A DNA stretch of 64,000 nt from Streptomyces sp. NBC_01788 (GCF_035917575.1 NZ_CP109090.1:6758001-6822000); one strand, 5' to 3'; positions 26,417 to 37,809 are shown, counted from the first letter of the stretch. The notes: a model not told the origin generated them from the sequence alone. Program-made: numbers and translations.

Positions 26417-27499
26417 TCAGTAGGCTCCGGACAGGGAGTCCTTGGCGTTCGACGCGTCGTAGGCGCGGTCGGAGATGATCACGTTCTCCGGGATGGACTC
26501 GCCGCCGAAGAACTTCTGCGCGGTGGCGAAGGCCAGCGGGCCGAACCGCGGGTTGGACTCGATCACGCCGTTGTACTGGCCGTCGGCGAGTGCCTGCACC
26601 GCGTTGCGGGTGCCGTCGATGGAGATGATCTTGACGTCCTTGCCGGGCTTCTTGCCGGCTCCCTTGAGCGCGGTGACGGCGCCCAGGCCCATCTCGTCGT
26701 TCTCCGCGTACACGGCGGTGATGTCCGGCTTGGACTGGATGAGCTGCTCCATCACCTGCTGGCCCTTGTCGCGGGCGAACTCACCGGTCTGCTGGGCCAC
26801 GATCTCCAGGCCGGGGGCCTTGGCCTTGAGCTGGTCGACGAAGCCCTTGGTGCGGTCGGTGGTGACGTTGTTCCCGGACGCGCCCAGGAGGATCGCGACC
26901 TTCCCCTTGCCGCCGGTCACCTGGATCATCGCGTCCGCCGCACGCTTGCCCTGCTCGACGAAGTCCGAGCCGAGGAAGGCCACGTAGTCCTTGCAGGCGG
27001 TGGCGTTGAGCTTGCGGTCGACGGTGATCACGGGCACGTGCTTGGCGGCGGCGGCCTGCAGCGCCGGTTCCAGGCCGTCGGAGTTCAGCGGCGCGACGAT
27101 GAGCAGCTGCGCGCCCTGGGCCAGCATGTCCTTGATGTCGCTGATCTGCTTGGAGAGCTGGGACTGGGCGTTGGTGGTGAGCAGCTTCTTGACGCCCAGC
27201 TTGGCGGCCTCGTCCTTGATGGACCGGGTCTCGGCGATCCGGAAGGGGTTGGCCTCCTTCTCGGACTGCGAGAAGCCGACGACCGCGTCCTTCAGGTCGA
27301 TTTTGGTGGCGCCGTAGGCATCCAGGGTGCAGCCGGAGCCCGAGGAGTCGCCGGACGGCGACTGCACCACCTGGGCGCCCTGACTGGTGTCGGAGGAGGC
27401 CGCGCCGGTGCCCTCCTCCTTGGAGCAGCCGGCGGAGAAGGCCGCGGCGGCGGCGAGGCACACGGCGGCCACGAGACGGGATCTGCGAGGGCTGGTCAT
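26417..27499 (-). CDS. Sugar ABC transporter substrate-binding lipoprotein (YtfQ-like)
   Basis: A 360-residue lipoprotein. The signal peptide runs from the ATG at 27499 (TSPRRSRLVAAVCLAAAAAF) to a lipobox ending SAGC at about residue 26. The start is fixed by GGAG 8-9 bases upstream; the longer open frame to 27616 lacks a signal. The mature part is a type I periplasmic-binding fold with YtfQ-like stretches (VGFSQ near the start, IVAPLNSDG, ITVDRKL, YAENDEMGLGA, IISIDGT). YtfQ binds galactofuranose; the neighbouring arabinofuranosidase suggests a furanose or arabinose ligand (inference). It is the first gene of the importer operon. A terminator at 27662-27693 separates it from the glycosidase upstream, so a promoter should lie in 27500-27660. 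I could not identify one there confidently, though a direct repeat CGGATCAGG occurs at 27629 and 27639. Confidence 0.92.
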   Translation of the reverse strand: MTSPRRSRLVAAVCLAAAAAFSAGCSKEEGTGAASSDTSQGAQVVQSPSGDSSGSGCTLDAYGATKIDLKDAVVGFSQSEKEANPFRIAETRSIKDEAAKLGVKKLLTTNAQSQLSKQISDIKDMLAQGAQLLIVAPLNSDGLEPALQAAAAKHVPVITVDRKLNATACKDYVAFLGSDFVEQGKRAADAMIQVTGGKGKVAILLGASGNNVTTDRTKGFVDQLKAKAPGLEIVAQQTGEFARDKGQQVMEQLIQSKPDITAVYAENDEMGLGAVTALKGAGKKPGKDVKIISIDGTRNAVQALADGQYNGVIESNPRFGPLAFATAQKFFGGESIPENVIISDRAYDASNAKDSLSGAY

Positions 27500-27661
27500 G
27501 GTCGTTGCACTCCTTGCGTGGTGGGGCGACTGCTCTGGCACGGCGCGGCCGACGAGGTCGTCCGGTCGCCGCCGGGGCCGCGGGGTGGAATGTGGCGTGG
27601 TGCGCGTGCTCGGCAAGGGTCTTTCGTTCGGATCAGGCCGGATCAGGGAGCGGGCCGGGGC

Positions 27662-27693
27662 GGGAGGCCCCCGGGGTGGACCGGGGGCCTCCC
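27662..27693 (-). terminator. Hairpin terminator after the GH2 glycosidase
   Basis: Perfect 13-bp arms GGGAGGCCCCCGG and CCGGGGGCCTCCC with a 6-base loop begin 7 bases past the stop of the minus-strand glycosidase. It separates that gene from the importer operon. Confidence 0.8.
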
Positions 27694-27700
27694 ACCGCCG

Positions 27701-30700
27701 TCACCGCCTGGCGGGCGCGGTGGGTTCGCCGGCCGCCAGCGAGGCCACCTCGGCGCCGCTCAGGGCGCGGTCGTAGGCGTGGACGTCGGCGATCGCGCCG
27801 GCCCAGTGGTCGACCGGGCCGCCGTTGTACTTGCCGCGGCCGATCACCAGGTTTCCGGCGGGCACCTCGCCGTTGCAGGCGTGGGTGGAACCGGCCTGGG
27901 TGCCGTCCACGTAGATCCGCAGCGCGCCGTCCTGGTGGCTGTAGCTGCCGACCAGGTGGTACCACTTCCCGGCCTCGGGCTCCCCGATGCTGTTCGCCAG
28001 CGCCCGGGCGCCGGAGAAGCTGAACGCGAACCGCTTGTCGGCCTGGGAGTACTGGAGGTAGAAGACGCTGCTCCTGTCGCCGTCGACGGACACCGCGGTG
28101 CTGAAGTGCCCCTTGTCGTCGAGGCGGACCCAGGCGGCCACCGAGTAGTCGCCCTTCTCGGTGTCCAGGACGGGCGCGCCGGCGTCGACGTGACCGGTGC
28201 TGCCGTTCAGCAGCACCGCGCCGCCGTTCGGGCCGGTGGTCCAGGTCGCCCCGCCCTTGAGGGTGCCGTCGTGGCGCCCCGCGACGTCGGTGGCGGTCGT
28301 GCCGGACTGCTGGTGCAGCGGCCACCAGGACACTCCGGCCAGTCCGGGGGTGCCCTTCGGGACGTTCGCCCCGCCTGCGGCGGAACCGGCCGCGATCACC
28401 TGCTGGTTGATCTCCCGCACCGGTCCGGGCTGGACCTTGACCACCTTGCGGTCGTAGGTGAGCAGGCCGTTGAGTTCGCCCTCCACGTCCGTGACCTGGG
28501 TGTAGACCGAGCCGGAGAGCCCGCAGGAGGCACGCTGGAGGAGCTTCCTGGTGTTCTCCACGTACGCCTTGGTCAGCTCCTCGGTGCTGGTGGCGGCGTC
28601 ACCGTAGTCCTGACCGCCGGCGGTCCCGAGGATGTGGCCGGGAACGACGTACGAGTAGCCGCCGTGCTCCCCGTCCACGGAGGCGCGGCCGGCGTCGGGG
28701 GCGGGGTTCGCCGGGCCGTGGTAGTCGTGGAAGTCGATGATGTCACCGCGACCCGAATCGCCCTTGGAAGCACAGCAGTTGACTCCGGAGTGGGCGTCCA
28801 CCAGCCGGGACGGGTCCTGCTTCTTGACCGCGTCCGCGAGCTCACCGGTGGCGGCCTTGCTCCATTCCCCCCAGCCCTCGTTCATCATCGTCCACATGAC
28901 GATCGACGGGCTGCTGATGTGCTGGTCGACGATCGTGTGCACCTGGTCGGTGAACGTCTGGGTCTCCGGGGTGCCGGCCGCGGCCGTCATGCGGCTCGGC
29001 ATGTCCTGCCACACCATCAGACCGAGGCGGTCGGCCCAGTAGTACCAGCGGGCGGGCTCCACCTTGATGTGCTTGCGCACCGCGTTGAAGCCGAGGTTCT
29101 TGTGCTCCACCAGGTCGTACTTCAGGGCCTCGTCGGTGGGCGCGGTGTACAGGCCGTCCGGCCAGAACCCCTGGTCCAGGGTGGCCATCACGAAGGCGGG
29201 CCTGCCGTTGAGCACGATCTTGTTGACGCCGCCGACCGGGGCGACCTCGATCGAGCGCATGCCGAAGTAGGAGCCGACCTCGTCCTTCCCGGCCCGTCCG
29301 CCGTCCAGGGTCACCTTGAGGTTGTACAGGTACGGGTCGTCCGGGCTCCACAGGTGCGGCTTGCCGACCGGGAGGCGCAGCGCGGTACCGGCCCGGCCGG
29401 TGACCGAGGCCACGGCCTTGTTGCCGGCGTAGGCGGTGGCGGTGACCTTCGCCGTCGGCGAGGTCCCGGCGGTGGGGCGCACGGTGACGGAGAGCGACTT
29501 GTCCGCCAGGTCCGGGGTGAGCACCAGTGAGTCGACGCTCGTCTCGGGGACCGGCTCCATCCAGACGGTCTGCCAGATGCCGGAGGTCGGGGTGTACCAG
29601 ATGCCGCTCGGGTTGGCGGACTGCTTGCCGAGCGCGTACCTGTCGTCGGTGGTGTCCTTGACCTTCACCAGCAGGGTCTGCGCCCCGCGTCCGGCGATCG
29701 CGTCGGTGACGTCGGCGCTGAACTCCTCGTAGCCGCCGGTGTGGTGGGCGACCTGCCTGCCGTTGACGTAGACCCAGGCCTCGTGGTCCACCGCGCCGAA
29801 GTTCAGGCGCAGCCGGTTGCCGGAGCCCACCTTCCAGCCGTTCGGCACGGTGAAGGTGCGCTGGTACAGCGACCAGTCGTGGTGCTTGGCGACGCCGGAC
29901 AGGCCCGACTCCATCGGGTACGGCACCAGGATCTTCCCGGAGAGCTTCCCGGTGGGCAGCGCGGCGCTCTGCTCGGTGGCCTGGAACTGCCAGGTGCCGT
30001 TGAGGTTCTGCCAGTTCTTGCGGGTCAACTGCGGCCGCGGGTACTCGGGCAGGGCGTTCTTGGCGGAGACGTCCTTGGCCCACTTGGTGGCGAAGTACCA
30101 GGTGGATTCGTTCTGCGCCACCACGGAGAACGGCCCGAGTCCGCCACCGGCCGTCGTGATGCCGCCCTTTCCGTCATAGCTGATCCGCACATCGGCGTTG
30201 AGCGAGACGGGGGTGTCGTCCTTGCCGGCGGTGATGACGAGCCTGGAGGCGTTCTTGGGGTCCTTGGCGACCGTGCCGGACCACAGGGTGCCTCCGGAGA
30301 CCAGCGCGAGGTGCTTGGCCGCGTCGGCCGGAACGGCCTTGACGGCGGAGGGCAGTTCGATCGTGGCGGTCCTGCCGGTCGCGGCGACGGTGCCCTTGGC
30401 GTCGGCGGGGGAGAACCCGGCCGGCAGGTGCAGCGCCGAGTCGGGGAGCGGCCGGCGGGAGAAGCCCGGACCCGACCACTCGGTGTGCAGGTAGGCGCCG
30501 CCGTTGCCCTGGTTGTAGTCGACGGCCAGGTCGTGCAGACCGGCCTTCAGCGTGATCGCCTCGGACGTGGTCTGGACGTCCCAGTCGGTGGTCCAGTGGT
30601 CGATGACACTGGCCCCGTCGAGGGACATCCGGAAGCCGTTGTCGCCCTTGATGTAGAAGGTGTAGGCGCCGTCCGCGGGCACCTGGAGCCGGCCCGTCCA

Positions 30701-31000
30701 ACGCACCGCGACGTTGTCCGTGGTGCCGGCGTAGGCGCGCAGCGCGGGCAGCAGGTCGTCGACGTAGAGGGAGTTGTCGATCCGGGTGCCGGTGTACGAC
30801 GCGAAGTCCAGCGCCGAGATGCTGGACATCCGGTAGTAGTCGCCTCGCAGACCGAGGTCGGTGGCCTCGGCGGAGGGAGCGGACGCCGCGGCCGGTGCGG
30901 CACTGACCTGGGCCGGCACCAGCAGCGCGGCGCCCAGCAACAGCGGCAGCAACGCAGCGAGTCGGCCGAGGAAGGGTATTCGGAGTCTGCCTGGGCTCAT
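27701..31000 (-). CDS. Secreted PA14-GH2-LamG glycoside hydrolase
   Basis: 1099 residues. A Sec signal (about 1-38) is followed by a PA14 domain (about 48-180, GLRGDYYRM start), a GH2 sugar-binding domain (from about 318, NWQNLNGTWQFQ), a beta-sandwich, a TIM barrel with the acid/base Glu in MNEGWGEW (about residue 708) and a C-terminal LamG-like jellyroll (about 895-1090). PA14 and LamG modules usually bind glycans. GH2 enzymes cleave beta-galactosides, beta-glucuronides, beta-mannosides or arabinosides; the specificity is not readable here. The ATG at 31000 is chosen for its signal peptide and the AAGGG ribosome site; the open frame upstream to 31474 is non-coding. It diverges from the GH127 gene, sharing operator-like sites, which suggests joint induction by a plant arabinoside or galactoside. 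Confidence 0.9.
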   Translation of the reverse strand: MSPGRLRIPFLGRLAALLPLLLGAALLVPAQVSAAPAAASAPSAEATDLGLRGDYYRMSSISALDFASYTGTRIDNSLYVDDLLPALRAYAGTTDNVAVRWTGRLQVPADGAYTFYIKGDNGFRMSLDGASVIDHWTTDWDVQTTSEAITLKAGLHDLAVDYNQGNGGAYLHTEWSGPGFSRRPLPDSALHLPAGFSPADAKGTVAATGRTATIELPSAVKAVPADAAKHLALVSGGTLWSGTVAKDPKNASRLVITAGKDDTPVSLNADVRISYDGKGGITTAGGGLGPFSVVAQNESTWYFATKWAKDVSAKNALPEYPRPQLTRKNWQNLNGTWQFQATEQSAALPTGKLSGKILVPYPMESGLSGVAKHHDWSLYQRTFTVPNGWKVGSGNRLRLNFGAVDHEAWVYVNGRQVAHHTGGYEEFSADVTDAIAGRGAQTLLVKVKDTTDDRYALGKQSANPSGIWYTPTSGIWQTVWMEPVPETSVDSLVLTPDLADKSLSVTVRPTAGTSPTAKVTATAYAGNKAVASVTGRAGTALRLPVGKPHLWSPDDPYLYNLKVTLDGGRAGKDEVGSYFGMRSIEVAPVGGVNKIVLNGRPAFVMATLDQGFWPDGLYTAPTDEALKYDLVEHKNLGFNAVRKHIKVEPARWYYWADRLGLMVWQDMPSRMTAAAGTPETQTFTDQVHTIVDQHISSPSIVMWTMMNEGWGEWSKAATGELADAVKKQDPSRLVDAHSGVNCCASKGDSGRGDIIDFHDYHGPANPAPDAGRASVDGEHGGYSYVVPGHILGTAGGQDYGDAATSTEELTKAYVENTRKLLQRASCGLSGSVYTQVTDVEGELNGLLTYDRKVVKVQPGPVREINQQVIAAGSAAGGANVPKGTPGLAGVSWWPLHQQSGTTATDVAGRHDGTLKGGATWTTGPNGGAVLLNGSTGHVDAGAPVLDTEKGDYSVAAWVRLDDKGHFSTAVSVDGDRSSVFYLQYSQADKRFAFSFSGARALANSIGEPEAGKWYHLVGSYSHQDGALRIYVDGTQAGSTHACNGEVPAGNLVIGRGKYNGGPVDHWAGAIADVHAYDRALSGAEVASLAAGEPTAPARR

Positions 31001-31100
31001 GCTCACCCTTTCCGTAACGGAAATTCTGCACGCCTGAACCTGCGCCGAAGGGGACCCCCGCGCCGGGCGGCACAGGGGAAGCGCGTCGGAGGCGTTCTTG

Positions 31101-31114
31101 TATAACGTTGGAAA
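31101..31114 (+). promoter_or_regulatory. LacI-type operator candidate, copy 1
   Basis: TATAACGTTGGAAA has the AACGTT core typical of LacI-family operators with a central CG. It lies 101 bp upstream of the GH2 start codon and matches copy 2 (reversed) at 12 of 14 positions. Confidence 0.6.
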
Positions 31115-31289
31115 AGTCGGCGCGGGAGCATGAAAGCAGGGCCCCCACAACCCTGTCCAGACCTCAGGGTCAACGGATGCGGACCGAGCCCGTGCGGGCG
31201 GGAAGACCACCAAGTCAGCAGCGATCGCGAGCCGTTCGAGGTCTGGACACGACTGCTCGCGCGTGCTGTCATTCCTGTCGGCGGAAATC

Positions 31290-31303
31290 TCTGCAACGTT
31301 ATA
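31290..31303 (-). promoter_or_regulatory. LacI-type operator candidate, copy 2
   Basis: Read on the minus strand this is TATAACGTTGCAGA. The AACGTT centre lies 191 bp from that of copy 1 and about 155 bp before the GH127 start. Opposite orientation suits one site per divergent promoter, or looping between them. Confidence 0.6.
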
Positions 31304-31451
31304 AGGCGCGCTGACGTCGTGTCCGTGCGGCGCCTTGGGCGTTCCGCGCGCGCCGGTCGTCCCCCACCCTCCGCCAACGCCGCCGGCCGGCGCTCCTGGA
31401 CGTCGTTCCACCGCCCTGTCCCACCTTCGACAGTTCAGGAAGGACGTCCGC

Positions 31452-33914
31452 ATGGAACGTCGTACGTTCCTCAACCGCTCACTGGCCGTCGTCGGTGGCG
31501 CCGCGCTGGCGGGAACGGCGGCTCTGCCCGCGCAGGCCGCCGCGCCGCGGCCGCCGGTGCACCTCGTCGGCCCCGCCCGTGCCCTCAGCCGTTATCCGGC
31601 CAACCGGGCCCCGTTACAGCAGGAACCCTTCCTGCGCCTTCCCCCGGGCAGCATCACCCCCAAGGGCTGGCTGCGCGAACAGCTCGACCTCCAGCTGGGC
31701 GGCCTGGGCGGGCGCATGCCGGAGGTCTCCGAGTACCTGTCCCCGGCCACCAGCGGCTGGGCCGTGCCCGAGCGGGACGGCTGGGAGGAACTGCCGTACT
31801 GGCTGCGCGGTTTCGGCGACCTCGGCTACGTCACCGGCGACGCCGGGACGCTGGAGCTGACCCGCGCCTGGATGGACCGCATCCTGGCCACCCGGCAGCC
31901 GGACGGCTTCTTCGGCCCCGCCGCCCTGCGTACGGCGCTGAACGGAGGCCCGGACTTCTGGCCGTACATGCCGGTCCTCGACGCGCTGCGCACCTGGCAC
32001 GAGTACAGCGGCGACGACCGGGTCGTCCCCGCCCTGCAGGGCTGGCTGAAGTACCTCCATGCCCAGCCGGGCACGCTGTTCGGGCAGGGCTGGGGCTCCG
32101 CACGCTGCGGCGACACCATCGACACGGCCTACTGGCTGTACAACCGCACCGGCGACTCCTGGCTCCTCGACCTGGTGCACACCCTGCACGCCCACAGCGC
32201 CGACTACACCACCTCGATACCGACCTGGCACAACGTCAACCTGGCCCAGGGCTTCCGCGAACCGGCCCAGTACGGCGTCCTGGCGGGCGGTTCGGCCTTC
32301 CGCGACGCCACCTACCGCGTCTACGACATCGTGATGCGCCGGTACGGGCAGTTCCCCGGCGGCGGCTTCGCCGGGGACGAGAACGCCCGCGACGGCTACC
32401 ACGACCCCCGCCAGGGCTTCGAGACCTGCGGCATCGTCGAGTTCATGCACAGCCACCAGATGCTCACCCGCATCACCGGCGACGCGGTGTGGGCCGACCG
32501 CTGCGAGGAACTGGCGCTGAACATGCTGCCGGCGGCGCTCGACCCGCTGCAGAAGGCCATCCACTACGCGACCTCCGCCAACGGCGTCCAGCTCGACAAC
32601 GTCCCCAAGACACACGGCCAGTTCGACAACCGCTTCGCCATGCAGGCGTACCTGCGCGGCATCCACCAGTACCGCTGCTGCCCGCACAACTACGGCATGG
32701 GCTGGCCCTACTACGCCGAGGAACTCTGGCTGGCCAGCGCCGACGGCGGCCTGTGCGCCTCGCTGTACGCGGAGTCCTCGGTGCGCGCCGACGTCGCCGA
32801 CGGCACCACGGTCACCATCGCCGAGCGCACCGACTACCCGTTCGACGAGACCGTCACCTTCACCCTGTCCACTCCCAGGACGGTGCGCTTCCCGCTGTAC
32901 CTGCGCGTACCGGGCTGGTGCCGGGCCCCCTCGGTGCGGGTGAACGGCCGGCCCGCGCAGGCCCGCGGCAGCGGCGGTTACCTGGTCCTCGACCGCTCCT
33001 GGCAGCACCGCGACACCGTGGAGCTGTACCTGCCCATGCGCACCACCGTGCGCACCTGGGGCGCGAACCGCGACTCGGTCTCCGTCGACCACGGTCCGCT
33101 CACCTACTCCCTGCAGATCGAGGAGGCCTGGTCGCGGTTGGCCGGTACCGAGGACTGGCCCGAGTACGAGGTGCGTCCGGCCTCGCCGTGGAACTACGCC
33201 CTGGTGCTGGACGAGAAGGACCCCGCCCGCTCCCTCACCCTGGAGCGCACCCGCGCCCGCGCCGCCAACCCGTTCACCCACACCGGCACCCCCGTCCGCA
33301 TGAAGGCCAGGGCACGCCGCGTCCCCACCTGGCAGGCCGACGACGAGAACGTGGTCGCGCCGCTCCAGCAGAGTCCGGCGCGCACCACCGAACCGGTCGA
33401 GCACATCATGCTGATCCCGTCCGCCGCCGCACGGCTGCGCATCACCTCGTTTCCCACGGCGGGATCGGGCCGGAGGGCCCATGAGTGGGTCGCGTGCACC
33501 GCGTCCTTCAGCGGTGTGGACAGCCCCCAGGCCCTGATCATCAACGCCACGGCCGGGCCCCGGGACTCCTACGACCAGTCCATTCCCCGCTTCACCTGGT
33601 GGGACCGGACCGGCACGGAGGAGTGGGTGCGGTACGAGTACGCCGAGCCGGTCCGCGCGAGCGGGGTGTCGGTGTACTGGTACGACGACACCGGCCACGG
33701 CGCCTGCCGGGTACCGCAGTCCTGGCGGCTGGAGTACCGGACTCCCGCGGGTGCCTGGCAACCGGTGAGCGGCGCATCCGCGTACGGCACGGCCACCGAC
33801 ACGTTCAACGACGTCTCCTTCGACCCGGTGACCGCCACCGCCCTGCGCGTGCGTGTACAGCTGCGGCCCGGCGTCTCCGGCGGCGTACTGGCCTGGCGGG
33901 TCCGGCTGTTGTGA
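31452..33914 (+). CDS. Secreted GH127 beta-L-arabinofuranosidase
   Basis: 820 residues. The N-terminus MERRTFLNRSLAVVGGAALAG is a Tat/Sec-type signal. The start is fixed by AGGAAGGA seven bases upstream. The catalytic (alpha/alpha)6 region carries the GH127 zinc-thiolate residues: Glu324 and Cys326 in FETCGIVE, and the Cys409-Cys410 pair in RCCPHN, corresponding to Glu338, Cys340 and Cys417/Cys418 of Bifidobacterium HypBA1. The second Cys would be or assist the nucleophile. A jellyroll domain follows, and the C-terminal 140 residues resemble an F5/8-type carbohydrate-binding fold. GH127 enzymes release L-arabinofuranose from hydroxyproline-rich or arabinan glycans. Divergence from GH2 and proximity to a furanose-type importer support a plant-glycan role. 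Confidence 0.9.
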   Translation: MERRTFLNRSLAVVGGAALAGTAALPAQAAAPRPPVHLVGPARALSRYPANRAPLQQEPFLRLPPGSITPKGWLREQLDLQLGGLGGRMPEVSEYLSPATSGWAVPERDGWEELPYWLRGFGDLGYVTGDAGTLELTRAWMDRILATRQPDGFFGPAALRTALNGGPDFWPYMPVLDALRTWHEYSGDDRVVPALQGWLKYLHAQPGTLFGQGWGSARCGDTIDTAYWLYNRTGDSWLLDLVHTLHAHSADYTTSIPTWHNVNLAQGFREPAQYGVLAGGSAFRDATYRVYDIVMRRYGQFPGGGFAGDENARDGYHDPRQGFETCGIVEFMHSHQMLTRITGDAVWADRCEELALNMLPAALDPLQKAIHYATSANGVQLDNVPKTHGQFDNRFAMQAYLRGIHQYRCCPHNYGMGWPYYAEELWLASADGGLCASLYAESSVRADVADGTTVTIAERTDYPFDETVTFTLSTPRTVRFPLYLRVPGWCRAPSVRVNGRPAQARGSGGYLVLDRSWQHRDTVELYLPMRTTVRTWGANRDSVSVDHGPLTYSLQIEEAWSRLAGTEDWPEYEVRPASPWNYALVLDEKDPARSLTLERTRARAANPFTHTGTPVRMKARARRVPTWQADDENVVAPLQQSPARTTEPVEHIMLIPSAAARLRITSFPTAGSGRRAHEWVACTASFSGVDSPQALIINATAGPRDSYDQSIPRFTWWDRTGTEEWVRYEYAEPVRASGVSVYWYDDTGHGACRVPQSWRLEYRTPAGAWQPVSGASAYGTATDTFNDVSFDPVTATALRVRVQLRPGVSGGVLAWRVRLL

Positions 33915-33960
33915 GGCCCCGGACCCGGCGTGTGACAGCGGCAACAGCGTTTCCGCACAC

Positions 33961-33998
33961 GCGTGCGGCGAGCCACCCGTGGGTGACTCGCCGCACGC
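33961..33998. terminator. Bidirectional hairpin between convergent genes
   Basis: The 12-bp arms GCGTGCGGCGAG and CTCGCCGCACGC are extended by CACCC/GGGTG around a GT loop, with one C-A mismatch. It lies between the GH127 stop and the convergent beta-helix gene and could serve both. Confidence 0.8.
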
Positions 33999-34031
33999 CG
34001 GTGCCGGTCCGGGCCGGTCATCCGTCCCCGG

Positions 34032-36245
<2,214 letters not shown>

Positions 36246-36645
36246 ACGGGTCCCTGCGGATGCGATGGGGGGTGAGTGTTCGCGAGGAGGGCGGGGCTGT
36301 GTCACGGCGTGCGGAAGCTCAACTGCAAGCCCGCACGGCTTAGTTCACATCTTGATTTAACTGATGAGGCAGAGGGGTCGGCAAGCCCCCGGACGCGGGA
36401 ATCTTTTCAAGCGTTGACGGGACGGGTGCCCGCCGCAGGTGGGGTGGTGTTCAGGAAATGAGGACGGGTGGGGCGGCGCTGATCCTTCTGCGGCATGCCT
36501 TGACACACGCGCGTCAAGCACTCAACACTCCCAGGGCAGGAGAGCGCTTGCCCGCCGCTGACGACGTTCGTGACATCCCGTCAGGCCGTGCCCGCTCGCC
36601 CTTCTTCACCCCCCACTTCTCACCCCCTGAGTTCAGGAGGTCTCC
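36246..36645. promoter_or_regulatory. Divergent promoter region with several short dyads
   Basis: This 400-bp gap holds no convincing gene. Dyads seen: TCAAGCGTTGA at 36407-36417, CTTGAC-N8-GTCAAG at 36499-36518, and a GAGCGCTTG element at 36542-36550 whose AGCGCT core resembles LacI/CebR-type operators. A locally AT-rich patch at 36340-36370 may hold the minus-strand promoter. Assignments are tentative. Confidence 0.4.
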
Positions 36646-37740
36646 ATGCCACGGAGATCGAAAGCCCTGTCAGGAATGCTGATCGCCGGAGCCCTGCTGA
36701 TGACGTCGCTCGGCGTGGCCGGCGTCGCCACCAGTGCCGGGCCGCCCACCCCCGGCAGCGAGGCGGCGACGTCGTTCGCGGCCGGCCACTCCGGGCACGC
36801 CATGGCCGCGTCGACCGCCTTCTCGGCCGAGGACGCGAACGGCGACGGCTACATCCCGGCGATCCCGCCGGTCACCGGCGTCACCCCGTCCACCGCGAAC
36901 CCGCCCCACCGCTACTTCCACGAGTTCCAGGCCAACTGCTCCGTCACCCGCACCAGGCCCGACGACCCCATCGTCTACCCGCAGCAGCCGGGCAAGTCGC
37001 ACGACCACACCTTCATGGGCAACACCACGACCGACGCGTACAGCACCGCCGCGTCACTGGACGCGGGCGGCACCGCCTGCAAGGCGCCCGGCGACCGGTC
37101 GGGCTACTGGGTGCCGACCGTCTACAACGGCGACAAGGCGGTGCTGCCGGTCGGCCCGCAGACGATCTACTACAAGGCGGGGGTCACCGACTACACCAGC
37201 GTGCGGCCCTTCCCCAAGGGGCTGCGCTTCGTGGTGGGCAACCCGTTGCAGAGCGCACAGGAGTTCCGCAACAGCCCCGGTTTCGTCGAGGGCTGGGAGT
37301 GCGGCGACAGCTACTTCAACGTCGACTTCCCGGCGAGCTGTCCCAACCGGCCCGACGTGCAGCTCAACATCCGCTTCCAGGCGCCCAGTTGCTGGGACGG
37401 CAAGTACCTCGACACCCCCGACCACCGCAGCCACATGGCCTACCCGGTGGTCAAGCCCGGCACCAACGACAACATGTGCCCGGCCGACCACCCGGTCGCG
37501 CTGCCGATGATCGAGTTCAAGATGGCGTTCCCGGTCAACGGCGACATGTCCCGCGTGAGGCTGTCGAGCGGGGCCGCCTGGTCCTACCACTACGACTTCT
37601 TCAACGCCTGGGACGCGCCCACGCTGGCGGCCATGGTCGGCCACTGCATCGTCGGCGGCCTCCAGTGCGACGCACGCGGCTACGACGAGACGCACCCCGA
37701 GGCGGGAGCCGCGCTGAACGGGGACTACCGGCTTCCCTGA
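36646..37740 (+). CDS. Secreted DUF1996 protein
   Basis: 364 residues with a Sec signal (about 1-30, LSGMLIAGALLMTSLGVAG). The start is fixed by a perfect AGGAGGT at 36635-36641. The body matches the DUF1996 family: FHEFQANCSVTRTRPDDP, GKSHDHTFMGN, SGYWVPT, GWECGDSYFNVDFPASCPN and a DHRSHMAYP motif, with conserved His/Asp residues and several cysteines likely in disulfides. DUF1996 proteins are secreted and also common in fungi, often beside WSC domains; no biochemical function is established to my knowledge. It is flanked by two F5/8-containing secreted proteins, suggesting a shared extracellular polysaccharide target. Confidence 0.88.
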   Translation: MPRRSKALSGMLIAGALLMTSLGVAGVATSAGPPTPGSEAATSFAAGHSGHAMAASTAFSAEDANGDGYIPAIPPVTGVTPSTANPPHRYFHEFQANCSVTRTRPDDPIVYPQQPGKSHDHTFMGNTTTDAYSTAASLDAGGTACKAPGDRSGYWVPTVYNGDKAVLPVGPQTIYYKAGVTDYTSVRPFPKGLRFVVGNPLQSAQEFRNSPGFVEGWECGDSYFNVDFPASCPNRPDVQLNIRFQAPSCWDGKYLDTPDHRSHMAYPVVKPGTNDNMCPADHPVALPMIEFKMAFPVNGDMSRVRLSSGAAWSYHYDFFNAWDAPTLAAMVGHCIVGGLQCDARGYDETHPEAGAALNGDYRLP

Positions 37741-37771
37741 ACCGCACCCTGAACGGCGCCACCCCGAAGCA

Positions 37772-37809
37772 GGGTGGCCCGGCCGGACCCCCACACGGCC
37801 GGGCCACCC
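37772..37809 (+). terminator. Hairpin between DUF1996 and the GH-A glycosidase
   Basis: Perfect 14-bp arms GGGTGGCCCGGCCG and CGGCCGGGCCACCC with a 10-base loop lie 31 bases past the DUF1996 stop. Confidence 0.75.

Larger units (their letters stand above)
31001..31451. promoter_or_regulatory. Divergent promoter region of the GH2 and GH127 glycosidases
   Basis: The 451-bp intergenic region has no credible gene. It contains two inverted copies of a TATAACGTTG-type site and a stretch less GC-rich than its surroundings near 31090-31115. No -35/-10 pair could be assigned with confidence. Confidence 0.6.

Noticed and set aside
23100..31000. Long plus-strand frames opposite the ABC and GH2 genes
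   Set aside because: Shadows with Gly/Arg/His-rich composition; the minus-strand genes have complete family motifs and overlapping operon structure.
31001..31474. Upstream extension of the GH2 glycosidase frame
   Set aside because: The signal peptide and ribosome site fix the start at 31000; the extension crosses the divergent promoter region.
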